Assembly (NCBI GenBank): GCA_000721275.1
Contig: JOFO01000030.1
Coordinates: 14,249 to 78,248, forward strand
Source of the DNA: Microtetraspora glauca
Lineage (GTDB): Bacteria; Actinomycetota; Actinomycetes; Streptomycetales; Streptomycetaceae
Length of the DNA: 64,000 nucleotides
Direction: 5' to 3'
Part shown: piece after piece, positions 25,385-32,594 of the stretch
How the letters are laid out: each line of letters opens with the position of its first letter
Numbering within the stretch: the first letter of the stretch is position 1
Position numbers and translations under genes: made by a program
Notes under the pieces: generated by a model
Told to the model about the DNA's origin: nothing
The model's input: the letters and a program-made list of their open reading frames with translations, nothing else
Databases searched by the model: none

Positions 25385-25636
25385 ATGGGGCGCGGCCGGG
25401 CAAAGGCCAAGCAGACCAAGGTCGCCCGCCAGCTGAAGTACAGCAGCGGCGGGACCGACCTGGCGCGTCTGGCCCATGAACTGGGCGCTTCGACTTCGAA
25501 CCAGCCGCCGAATGGCGAGCCGTTCGAGGACGACGACGAGGAAGACGACCCGTACGCGCAGTACGCGGATCTGTACAACACGGACGACGAGGACGAGGAC
25601 GACGAGTCCGGTCCGCACTCGTCCCGTCGCGCTTGA
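25385..25636 (+). CDS. DUF3073 family protein
   Basis: 83 residues from ATG 25385, behind GAGGGGG. The N-terminus is basic (MGRGRAKAKQTKVARQLKYS) and the C-terminus strongly acidic (EPFEDDDEEDDPYAQYADLY, NTDDEDEDDE), the layout of DUF3073, a small cytoplasmic family found throughout actinobacteria. The function is unknown. The 278 bases upstream hold no supported gene. A 13-bp terminator follows 15 bases after the stop, so it is likely monocistronic. Confidence 0.9.
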   Translation: MGRGRAKAKQTKVARQLKYSSGGTDLARLAHELGASTSNQPPNGEPFEDDDEEDDPYAQYADLYNTDDEDEDDESGPHSSRRA

Positions 25637-25650
25637 CCTTCTGAAGACCG

Positions 25651-25680
25651 AAACCCGGTCCGGCTGCCCGGACCGGGTTT
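25651..25680 (+). terminator. 13-bp terminator after the DUF3073 gene
   Basis: AAACCCGGTCCGG and CCGGACCGGGTTT form a perfect stem around CTGC, followed by one further T. Confidence 0.85.
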
Positions 25681-25792
25681 TCGTGCTGCCCGGCGTCTCC
25701 GCGGCCCGGCGCCTCTCCCGGCGCGCCACGGGCCGCGCCGGGCCGCTGCGAGCTGCCCAGCGACGCGCGCCGGTCCCGGACGGACACGCGAG

Positions 25793-25825
25793 GAAGGGGC
25801 ACCCCGCCCGGCGGGGTGCCCCTTC
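25793..25825 (-). terminator. 15-bp terminator of purM
   Basis: GAAGGGGCACCCCGC pairs with GCGGGGTGCCCCTTC around a 3-base loop, 16 bases past the purM stop on the minus strand. Confidence 0.85.
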
Positions 25826-25840
25826 ACGTACCGCTGTCGC

Positions 25841-26908
25841 CTACTTCGCGTAGTCGCCGACCAGCTCGGCGCCGGAGGTCCGGTCGCCGCGCTCGGTGAT
25901 CTCGCCGGCCACCCAGGCGTCGAGCCCGCGGTCGGCCAGCGTGGTGAGGGCGGCGTCGACCGACTCGGCGGGGACGACGGCCATCATGCCGACGCCCATG
26001 TTGAGGGTCTTCTCGAGCTCCAGGCGCTCCACCCGGCCGGCGGTGCCGACGAGGTCGAAGATCGCGCCCGGGGTCCAGGTGGAGCGGTCCACGGTGGCGT
26101 GCAGGCCGTCCGGGATCACCCGCGCGAGGTTGGCCGCGAGGCCGCCGCCGGTGATGTGGCTGAAGGCGTGCACCTCGGTGGTCCGGGTGAGCGCCAGGCA
26201 GTCCAGCGAGTAGATCCGGGTGGGCTCCAGCAGCTCCTCGCCGAGCGTCCGGCCCAGCTCGTCGACCCGCTGGTCGAGGCTCATGCCGGCGCGGTCGAAG
26301 ACCACGTGCCGGACGAGCGAGTACCCGTTGGAGTGAAGCCCGGAGGAAGCCATGGCGATGACCGCGTCCCCCGTACGGATGCGATCGGCGCCCAGCAGGC
26401 GATCGTGCTCGACGACGCCGGTGCCGGCGCCGGCCACGTCGAAGTCGTCCGGGCCGAGCAGGCCCGGGTGCTCCGCCGTCTCGCCGCCGACCAGGGCGCA
26501 GCCGGCCAGGACGCAGCCCTCGGCGATGCCCTTGACGATGGCGGCGACCCGCTCCGGGTGGACCTTGCCCACGCAGATGTAGTCGGTCATGAAGAGCGGC
26601 TCGGCGCCGCAGACGACGATGTCGTCCATGACCATGGCGACCAGGTCGTGGCCGATGGTGTCGTACACGCCCATCTGGCGGGCGATGTCGACCTTCGTGC
26701 CGACGCCGTCGGTGGCCGAGGCGAGCAGCGGACGCTCGTAGCGCTTGAGGGCGGAGGCGTCGAAGAGGCCGGCGAAGCCGCCGAGGCCGCCGAGGACCTC
26801 GGGGCGCTGCGTCTTCTTCACCCACTCCTTCATCAGCTCGACGGCGCGGTCGCCCGCCTCGATGTCGACGCCCGCAGAGGCGTAGCTGGCACCAGTGGTC
26901 TCAGGCAT
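25841..26908 (-). CDS. purM: Phosphoribosylformylglycinamidine cyclo-ligase (AIR synthetase)
   Basis: 355 residues. It converts FGAM plus ATP to AIR, the fifth step of purine synthesis, in the cytoplasm. Recognisable blocks are SYASAGVDIEAGDRAV at the N-terminus, the ATP/dimer segment LLASATDGVGTKVDIA, GHDLVAMVMDDIVVCGAEPL, GGETAEHPGL and HITGGGLAANLARVIP. Length is normal for PurM. It lies 45 bases downstream of purF on the same strand, presumably one operon, and ends at a strong hairpin. Confidence 0.97.
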   Translation of the reverse strand: MPETTGASYASAGVDIEAGDRAVELMKEWVKKTQRPEVLGGLGGFAGLFDASALKRYERPLLASATDGVGTKVDIARQMGVYDTIGHDLVAMVMDDIVVCGAEPLFMTDYICVGKVHPERVAAIVKGIAEGCVLAGCALVGGETAEHPGLLGPDDFDVAGAGTGVVEHDRLLGADRIRTGDAVIAMASSGLHSNGYSLVRHVVFDRAGMSLDQRVDELGRTLGEELLEPTRIYSLDCLALTRTTEVHAFSHITGGGLAANLARVIPDGLHATVDRSTWTPGAIFDLVGTAGRVERLELEKTLNMGVGMMAVVPAESVDAALTTLADRGLDAWVAGEITERGDRTSGAELVGDYAK

Positions 26909-26953
26909 GCTGAAGAACTTTCGTGTCGTGTACTGCGGGTGTGCAGCGGGGTG

Positions 26954-28480
26954 TCACGGACGGCGCAGGGCGTCGGCGGCCGCGGTGGCGGCGGGGCCGG
27001 CGGCCAGCTCCGTCTCCAGGAGCTGCTTGCCGAGCAGCTCGGGGTCGGGCAGCTCCATCGGGTACTCGCCGTCGAAGCAGGCCCGGCAGAGGTTCGGCTT
27101 GGCGATGGTGGTCGCCTCGACCATGCCCTCCAGGGAGATGTACGAGAGCGAGTCCGCGCCGAGCGACTTGCCGATCTCCTCGACGGACATGCCGTTGGCG
27201 ATCAGCTCCGCGCGGGTCGCGAAGTCGATGCCGAAGAAGCAGGGCCACTTGACCGGCGGCGAGGAGATCCGGATGTGGACCTCGGCGGCGCCCGCCTCGC
27301 GGAGCATGCGGACCAGGGCGCGCTGGGTGTTGCCGCGGACGATCGAGTCGTCGACGACCACGAGCCGCTTCCCCTTGATGACTTCCTTGAGGGGGTTCAG
27401 CTTGAGGCGGATGCCCAGCTGGCGGATGGTCTGCGAGGGCTGGATGAAGGTGCGGCCGACGTAGGCGTTCTTCACCAGGCCGGCGCCGAACGGGATGCCG
27501 GACGCCTCCGCGTAGCCGATGGCGGCGGGGGTGCCGGACTCCGGCGTCGCTATGACCAGGTCGGCCTCGACAGGCGCCTCCTTCGCGAGGCGGCGGCCCA
27601 TCTCCACGCGGGAGAGGTACACGTTCCGCCCGGCGATGTCGGTGTCGGGACGGGCCAGGTACACGTACTCGAAGACACAGCCCTTGGGCTTCGCTTCCGC
27701 GAATCGCGAGGTGCGGATGCCGTTCTCGTCGATCGCGATCAGCTCGCCCGGCTCGACCTCGCGGACGAAGCTGGCGCCGCAGATGTCGAGGGCGGCGGAC
27801 TCGGAGGCGACCACCCAGCCGCGCTCCAGCCGGCCGAGGACCAGCGGACGGATGCCCTGCGGGTCGCGGGCGGCGTAGAGCGTGTGCTCGTCCATGAAGA
27901 CGAGGGAGAAGGCGCCCCGGACCTCGGGGAGGACCTTCGCGGCGGCCTGCTCGATGGTGAGCGGCTTGTCGTCCTCGTCCACCTGGGCGGCGAGGAGCGC
28001 CGTCAGGAGGTCGGTGTCGTTGGTGGCGGCGACCTGGGTGGCGCGGCCGTCCTTCTTGGGAAGGTCGGCGACCATCTCGGCCAGCTGCGCCGTGTTCACC
28101 AGGTTGCCGTTGTGGCCGAGCGCCAGCGAACCGTGGGCGGTGGCCCGGAAGGTCGGCTGGGCGTTCTCCCACACGGAGGCTCCGGTGGTCGAGTAGCGGG
28201 CGTGACCGACCGCGATATGACCTTGGAGGGAGCCGAGAGAGGTCTCGTCGAAGACCTGGGACACGAGGCCCATGTCCTTGAAGACGAGGATCTGGGAGCC
28301 GTTGCTGACCGCGATTCCCGCGGATTCCTGACCCCGATGCTGGAGGGCGTAGAGCCCGAAGTACGTGAGCTTTGCGACCTCTTCACCCGGAGCCCAGACA
28401 CCGAAGACGCCACACGCGTCCTGGGGGCCTTTCTCGCCGGGGAGCAGGTCGTGATTGAGTCGACCGTCACCACGTGGCAC
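26954..28480 (-). CDS. purF: Amidophosphoribosyltransferase
   Basis: 508 residues from GTG 28480. It catalyses the committed step, PRPP plus glutamine to 5-phosphoribosylamine. A 22-residue propeptide precedes Cys23 (QDACGVFGVW), the N-terminal nucleophile exposed by processing. The glutaminase domain carries GLYALQHRGQESAGI, and the PRTase domain carries VVVDDSIVRGNTQ, the PRPP loop. Cysteines in KGCVFEY, WPCFFG and LCRACF match the 4Fe-4S ligands of the B. subtilis-type enzyme. The ribosome site is weak. A dyad shared with the purS promoter lies at 28721-28734, about 240 bases upstream. Confidence 0.96.
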   Translation of the reverse strand: MPRGDGRLNHDLLPGEKGPQDACGVFGVWAPGEEVAKLTYFGLYALQHRGQESAGIAVSNGSQILVFKDMGLVSQVFDETSLGSLQGHIAVGHARYSTTGASVWENAQPTFRATAHGSLALGHNGNLVNTAQLAEMVADLPKKDGRATQVAATNDTDLLTALLAAQVDEDDKPLTIEQAAAKVLPEVRGAFSLVFMDEHTLYAARDPQGIRPLVLGRLERGWVVASESAALDICGASFVREVEPGELIAIDENGIRTSRFAEAKPKGCVFEYVYLARPDTDIAGRNVYLSRVEMGRRLAKEAPVEADLVIATPESGTPAAIGYAEASGIPFGAGLVKNAYVGRTFIQPSQTIRQLGIRLKLNPLKEVIKGKRLVVVDDSIVRGNTQRALVRMLREAGAAEVHIRISSPPVKWPCFFGIDFATRAELIANGMSVEEIGKSLGADSLSYISLEGMVEATTIAKPNLCRACFDGEYPMELPDPELLGKQLLETELAAGPAATAAADALRRP

Positions 28481-28720
28481 GTCTTCGAGTCTAGGGGACC
28501 CCGACCGCTGGTCCGAATGGGAGAACGGGCGGCGAGCGGCGCCCGTACGATCGCACCAAAAGATCGCCGCGCGCTTGGAGGGGCCTACAAGGCAGGCGGC
28601 GGAAGGGTTCCCGGCACCCGGACCCCGGCCGGCACCCCGCCCCTACCCGTCCGTAAGGCGGCCCGCGATGTGACGCAGAACGCACGCACCGGCGGTTTCG
28701 CGCGCGTTTCGATCACACGA

Positions 28721-28734
28721 ACTACGCGCGTCGA
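28721..28734. promoter_or_regulatory. Pur-type dyad upstream of purF
   Basis: ACTACGCGCGTCGA matches the dyad upstream of purS (TCTACGCGGGTAGA, 35848-35861) at 11 of 14 positions; both approximate the palindrome TCTACGCGCGTAGA. It sits between purF and the divergent leader peptide/sulfatase, so it could act on either. The rest of 28481-28720 shows no gene I can support. Confidence 0.4.
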
Positions 28735-28749
28735 CCCACCCCGGCGGCG

Positions 28750-28778
28750 TTGACGCCCCCGCTCCGCTCGACCAGGCT
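28750..28778 (+). promoter_or_regulatory. Predicted promoter of the leader peptide/sulfatase transcript
   Basis: TTGACG (28750-28755), a 17-bp spacer and CAGGCT (28773-28778) form a good Streptomyces housekeeping promoter. The expected start lies 7-8 bases on, at the ATG at 28787, so the message would be leaderless. Confidence 0.6.
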
Positions 28779-28786
28779 CCTGCCCC

Positions 28787-28879
28787 ATGCAGCCCTCGCG
28801 TGACCGCTCGGTCACCCTCGTCCAGCGCCGGCACGTGGACCTCGTCCGTGTCGCGAGCGCCGGCTGTCGCCGCGCCTGA
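28787..28879 (+). CDS. Cysteine-containing leader peptide ahead of the sulfatase
   Basis: ATG 28787 to TGA 28879 encodes 30 residues, MQPSRDRSVTLVQRRHVDLV then RVASAGCRRA. The RRHVDLxRVASAxCR block is the signature of the short leader peptides found in Streptomyces next to sulfur-metabolism genes. A good -35/-10 ends 8 bases before the ATG and there is no ribosome site, so the frame is probably translated leaderless. The single Cys codon (TGT) lies four codons before the stop. The sulfatase starts 75 bases later on the same strand, after a polypyrimidine tract. By analogy with cysteine-responsive leaderless uORFs in mycobacteria, it may couple sulfatase expression to cysteine supply. Confidence 0.75.
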   Translation: MQPSRDRSVTLVQRRHVDLVRVASAGCRRA

Positions 28880-28886
28880 AGCGCCG

Positions 28887-28938
28887 CCCTTTCTCTCTTC
28901 CCTCCCCCCTTTTCTTTCTCCCTTTTCTTCTTCCCTCC
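28887..28938 (+). other. 52-base uninterrupted polypyrimidine tract
   Basis: Only C and T occur from 28887 to 28938, between the leader-peptide stop and the sulfatase ribosome site (GGAG at 28943-28946). CTCC stretches inside the tract could pair with that site. Confidence 0.9.
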
Positions 28939-28953
28939 GTCTGGAGATCCCGC

Positions 28954-30342
28954 ATGTCCACGTCCCTGTCCCGCCGCGCCTTCGGCGGGGCCGCCGCCGG
29001 TGCCGCCGCCGCGGCCGCCCTGGGCGCCGCGCCCGCCCAGGCCGCCGCCCCCGCGGAGCGCCCCTTCCGGGCCGCGCACCCGCGCCGCCACTCCCGCCGG
29101 CCGAACATCCTCTTCATCCTGGGCGACGACCTCGGCTGGGCCGACCTCTCCTCGTACGGCTCCCCGCACATCCGCACCCCGCACCTGGACCGGCTCGCCC
29201 GCGGCGGCGTCCGCTTCACCGACGCGTACTCCGGCTCCGCGACCTGCTCCCCCACCCGCTTCAGCCTCTACACCGGCCGCTACCCGGGGCGTACGAAGGG
29301 CGGGCTCGCCGAGCCGATAGCCGACAAGTCCGCCGGCCTGGACCCCACCCACCCCACGCTCGCCTCGCTGCTCCGCGACTCCGGCTACGCCACCGCCCTC
29401 ATCGGCAAGTGGCACTGCGGCTACCTCCCCGACTACTCCCCCACCAGGTCGGGCTGGGACGAGTTCTTCGGCAACTTCGGCGGCGCCCTGGAGTACTACT
29501 CCAAGCTCGGCCTGGGCGGCGAGTACGACCTCTACGAGGGCGACGCCACGTACAAGGACCTGCGCTACTACACGCGGATCCTGACCGAGCGGGCGAGCGA
29601 GTACGTCTCCCGCGACCACGAGAAGCCCTGGCTGCTCAACCTCAACTTCACCACCCCGCACTGGCCGTGGATCGCCGACGGCGACGAGGAGGCGAGCGCC
29701 GAGATCGTCCGCCGGATCAAGGCCGGCGACCGCTCCGCGCTCTGGCACCAGGACGGCGGCTCGGTGGAGAAGTACACGGAGATGGTCGAGGACCTCGACC
29801 GGTCGGTCGGACAGGTCCTCGCCGCGCTGAAGCGCTCCGGCCAGGAGCGGGACACCCTCGTCTTCTTCGCCAGCGACAACGGCGGCGAGCACTTCTCCTA
29901 CAACTGGCCGCTCGCCGGCAACAAGGGCTCCCTCCAGGAGGGCGGCATCCGCGTCCCCTCGATCCTGCGCTGGCCCGCGCGGATCGACGGCGGCCAGGTC
30001 AGCGACCTGCCCGTCTTCACCCCCGACTGGACGGCGACCCTGCTCGACCTGGCCGGCGCCCGCCCCCACCCCGCCTACCCGCTGGACGGCATCAGCCTCG
30101 CCGGGCACCTGCTGCGCGGCGAGGACGTGCCGGAGCGGGATCTGTTCTGGCGGGTACGCGGCGAGCGGGCGCTGCGCCGCGGCGACTGGAAGTACTACCG
30201 CGGCAAGTCCGGCCGCGACCAGCTCTTCCACCTCGCCGAGGACAGCCGGGAGCAGGCGGACCGGGCGCCCTTCGAACAGCAGCGGCTCGCCGAGCTGCGC
30301 GCCGCCTGGGAGCGGATCGACGCGGGGCTGCTGCGCTACTGA
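28954..30342 (+). CDS. Secreted (Tat) sulfatase
   Basis: 462 residues. The N-terminus SLSRRAFGG followed by an Ala-rich core ending AAPAQAAA is a twin-arginine signal peptide, so the enzyme is exported folded. NILFILGDDLGWADLSSYGS gives the metal-binding aspartates. TCSPTRFSLYTGRYP contains the sulfatase signature CxPxR with Cys98 as the formylglycine precursor. GKWHCGY and FASDNGGEH supply further active-site residues. It hydrolyses sulfate esters outside the cell; the substrate is unknown. ATG 28954 follows GGAG. The preceding cysteine leader peptide supports a role in sulfur scavenging. Confidence 0.93.
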   Translation: MSTSLSRRAFGGAAAGAAAAAALGAAPAQAAAPAERPFRAAHPRRHSRRPNILFILGDDLGWADLSSYGSPHIRTPHLDRLARGGVRFTDAYSGSATCSPTRFSLYTGRYPGRTKGGLAEPIADKSAGLDPTHPTLASLLRDSGYATALIGKWHCGYLPDYSPTRSGWDEFFGNFGGALEYYSKLGLGGEYDLYEGDATYKDLRYYTRILTERASEYVSRDHEKPWLLNLNFTTPHWPWIADGDEEASAEIVRRIKAGDRSALWHQDGGSVEKYTEMVEDLDRSVGQVLAALKRSGQERDTLVFFASDNGGEHFSYNWPLAGNKGSLQEGGIRVPSILRWPARIDGGQVSDLPVFTPDWTATLLDLAGARPHPAYPLDGISLAGHLLRGEDVPERDLFWRVRGERALRRGDWKYYRGKSGRDQLFHLAEDSREQADRAPFEQQRLAELRAAWERIDAGLLRY

Positions 30343-30398
30343 ACCGGTTCCGGCGAGCCGATCACCGAGCCGGTTTCGGCCGGGGTTGACCGCCGGTG

Positions 30399-31223
30399 CT
30401 ACCGGGCCGGTTCCGCGCGGGCCGTGAGGCCTTCGCCGCCGCCGTCGGTGAGGGTCAGCGCGCGGTGCTCCAGACGGTAGGAGAGCGGGCCGTCGAGGAG
30501 GTCGTACAGCTTCGTCTCCAGCGCCATCTGCGGGCCGGTGCACATCATGCGGGTCGTGGCGGCCGGGCCCTCGACGGTGAGGGTGCGGGCCTTCTCGTCG
30601 ACCGTCGCGGTCGCGGAGAAGTTGTTGCACCCCATGTTGCCGCTGACCCGCCCGTCCGCGCCGATCACCAGGCGGGCTTTGCCCTCGGCGCCGGACGGGA
30701 GGGAGGCGGCCGAGTCCTGGGAGACGAGGCCGTCGACCTTCCAGGTGGTGCCGCGGAGCGGGGCGGACGGCTCGGCGGCCAGCTCGACCTTCCGGGAGCC
30801 GTCCGCGGCGGCGAGGGTCAGTGCGCCGCCCTTCAGGGTGCCCGTCAGCGGGCCCTTGAGGGCGGCGAGGAAGGCGGTCTCGAAGCGCTGCCGGTCGCCG
30901 GGGCAGCCCCGCTCGGTGACCTCCTCCGTCGTGACGGTGACGGTGGCGCCGTCCACGGCGACGGCCGCGCCGAAGAGGTTGCAGCCGGTGTCGCCCCGGG
31001 CGCGGCCGGCGTCCGTGAAGTCGACCCGGGCGCCTGCGGGGGCGGTCGAACGGGTCCCGTCGGCGGTGGCCGCCGTGACGGTCCAGTGGGTTCCGGCGAG
31101 CGGCAGGTCGGGGTCGGCCGCGCCGCCGCTCCCGCCGCCGCCGTCTCCGCCCGGTGCGCAGGCGGTGAGGGCGGTGAGCAGGGCGGCGGTGGCGGCGAGG
31201 GCGGTGCGGCGCGGCTTCGGCAT
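30399..31223 (-). CDS. Lipoprotein with two META domains
   Basis: 274 residues. The signal peptide ends in the lipobox LTAC (Cys22), so it is membrane-anchored outside the cell. After a Gly-rich linker come two META (HslJ-like) domains, about residues 40-145 and 155-265. Each has the core LxGTxWxV (LAGTHWTVTA, LRGTTWKVDG) and a cysteine motif (TGCNLFGA, NMGCNNFSA; later RGCPGDR, MMCTGPQM). META proteins are linked to stress or antibiotic tolerance, but their activity is not defined. It is convergent with the sulfatase gene, 56 bases between the stops. Confidence 0.88.
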   Translation of the reverse strand: MPKPRRTALAATAALLTALTACAPGGDGGGGSGGAADPDLPLAGTHWTVTAATADGTRSTAPAGARVDFTDAGRARGDTGCNLFGAAVAVDGATVTVTTEEVTERGCPGDRQRFETAFLAALKGPLTGTLKGGALTLAAADGSRKVELAAEPSAPLRGTTWKVDGLVSQDSAASLPSGAEGKARLVIGADGRVSGNMGCNNFSATATVDEKARTLTVEGPAATTRMMCTGPQMALETKLYDLLDGPLSYRLEHRALTLTDGGGEGLTARAEPAR

Positions 31224-31262
31224 GCCGGTGGGACGCGGCGGGGCCGCGCCGGGTTCCCGGGG

Positions 31263-32051
31263 TCAGCCCATCAGGGGGAGCAGCCCCGCGAGGTCCGCCC
31301 GTTCGCCGCTGGCGGAGACGCGGGCCGCGTCCCGTTCGGCCGCCCAGTCCGTACGCCCGGTGGCCAGCCGGATCCAGGTCAGCGGGTCCGTCTCGACGAC
31401 GTTCGGCGGGGTGCCGCGGGTGTGCCGGGGGCCCGCCACGCACTGCACCACCGCGTACGGCGGGATCCGCACCTCGACCGAACCGCCGGGGGCCTTCGCG
31501 GCGAGGGCGTCGGCGAGCAGCCGGGTGCAGGCGGCGAGCGCCTGCCGGTCGTACGGGATCTCCGCGCCGGTCGCGGCGGCGAGGTCGTCGGTGTGGACGA
31601 CCAGTTCAACGGTGCGGGTGACGAGGAAGTCGGCGAGGGTCATGGCGCCGAGCCGGGTCGTCACCAGCCGCTCGCCGTCCGCCCCGGCCAGGGCCGTCCC
31701 GAAGTCGTCCGCCACGCGCGCGTACAGCCCGGGAAGGTCGGCGGTGTCCAGGGCGCGGACGTCCTCGTCGATCCGCGCGGCGGCGGTGGCGGTGGCCGGG
31801 GGCCAGTCGAGGAGGGCGAGTTCGCGGCGGGCGGGGGCCGGGGCCTGGAGGCCGCGGACGACGGAGCCGAGCGCCATGGTGACGTGCCCGGCCAGTTCCC
31901 GTACCGTCCACTCCCCCAGCCGGGTGGGCCGGTCGAGGGCCTCCGGCGGCAGGGCGAGGACCGCGTCCCGTACGTGCCCGAACTGGGCGGTGACGGCGGC
32001 GCGGATCTTGGCGGGGTCGTAGCTGCGGGTGCGCTTCTTGGCCGGTGGCAT
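31263..32051 (-). CDS. Maleylpyruvate isomerase-like / sterol-carrier-type protein
   Basis: 262 residues. The N-terminal half (FGHVRDAVLALPPEAL, RLGEWTVRELAGHVTMALGS, VVHTDDLAAATG) is the helical MDMPI/DinB-like domain, often metal- and thiol-binding. The C-terminal third (SVEVRIPPYAVVQCV, ETDPLTWIRLATGR) resembles the bacterial sterol-carrier (SCP2-type) domain. Streptomyces genomes annotate this pairing as sterol carrier family protein. No signal peptide. It lies 39 bases upstream of the META lipoprotein on the same strand, possibly cotranscribed. The reaction is not known. Confidence 0.8.
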   Translation of the reverse strand: MPPAKKRTRSYDPAKIRAAVTAQFGHVRDAVLALPPEALDRPTRLGEWTVRELAGHVTMALGSVVRGLQAPAPARRELALLDWPPATATAAARIDEDVRALDTADLPGLYARVADDFGTALAGADGERLVTTRLGAMTLADFLVTRTVELVVHTDDLAAATGAEIPYDRQALAACTRLLADALAAKAPGGSVEVRIPPYAVVQCVAGPRHTRGTPPNVVETDPLTWIRLATGRTDWAAERDAARVSASGERADLAGLLPLMG

Positions 32052-32117
32052 GGGCCGAGGCTAACGCCGAGACTGGGAGGAGGGGGCCGAACCCTCACGA
32101 AAGGCAGGGGCGGGACC

Positions 32118-32528
32118 ATGACCCATCACGAGCACCCCGACGCGGCTCTGGTGCGCCGAGGGTACGAGGCGTTCACCGCCGGCGACACGGAGACGCTCGC
32201 CTCCCTCATGACCGGCGACTGCACACACCACTCGCCCGGCGAGAGCCAGATGTCCGGGCACTTCAAGGGACGGGACAACGTCCTGGCCCACTACGGCAAG
32301 CTCATGGAGCTGACCGACGGCACCTTCCGCGTGGAGCTCAAGGGCGTCTACCCGGACGGCAGGGGCCACGCCATGTCCGTCCACCGGTGGCACGCCGACC
32401 GGGGCGACCGGGGCATCGAGATGGACGGCGGCCTCTGGTTCACCATGGTCGGCGGCAAGATCACCGACATCGACGAGTGCGTCGCGGACCTCACCGAGTC
32501 CGACGCCTTCTGGGGCCCCGCGGAGTGA
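32118..32528 (+). CDS. SnoaL/NTF2-like fold protein
   Basis: 136 residues from ATG 32118. The pattern ALVRRGYEAFTAGDTETLAS then THHSPGESQMSGHFKGRDNV and WFTMVGGKITDIDECVADL is that of SnoaL-like (NTF2-superfamily) small alpha-beta barrels. These act as isomerases, cyclases or ligand-binding proteins. Nothing adjacent identifies a substrate. It is divergent from the MDMPI-like gene and is followed by a 13-bp terminator and then parS. Confidence 0.85.
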   Translation: MTHHEHPDAALVRRGYEAFTAGDTETLASLMTGDCTHHSPGESQMSGHFKGRDNVLAHYGKLMELTDGTFRVELKGVYPDGRGHAMSVHRWHADRGDRGIEMDGGLWFTMVGGKITDIDECVADLTESDAFWGPAE

Positions 32529-32536
32529 ACGTCGAG

Positions 32537-32566
32537 CGGCCCCGGTCCGTCTCCGGACCGGGGCCG
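32537..32566 (+). terminator. 13-bp bidirectional terminator between the SnoaL-like gene and purL
   Basis: CGGCCCCGGTCCG pairs perfectly with CGGACCGGGGCCG around TCTC, followed by TTTC. It lies between the convergent SnoaL-like and purL genes. Confidence 0.8.
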
Positions 32567-32579
32567 TTTCACTTTTCAC

Positions 32580-32593
32580 GTTTCACGTGAAAC
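32580..32593. other. parS: parS chromosome-partitioning site (ParB-binding)
   Basis: GTTTCACGTGAAAC is an exact 14/14 match to the Streptomyces parS consensus and a perfect palindrome. It lies in the two-base-clear gap just past the purL stop (32595), beside a degenerate half (TTTCAC). ParB binds such sites, clustered around oriC, to organise origins before sporulation septation. Confidence 0.9.
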
Positions 32594-32594
32594 G

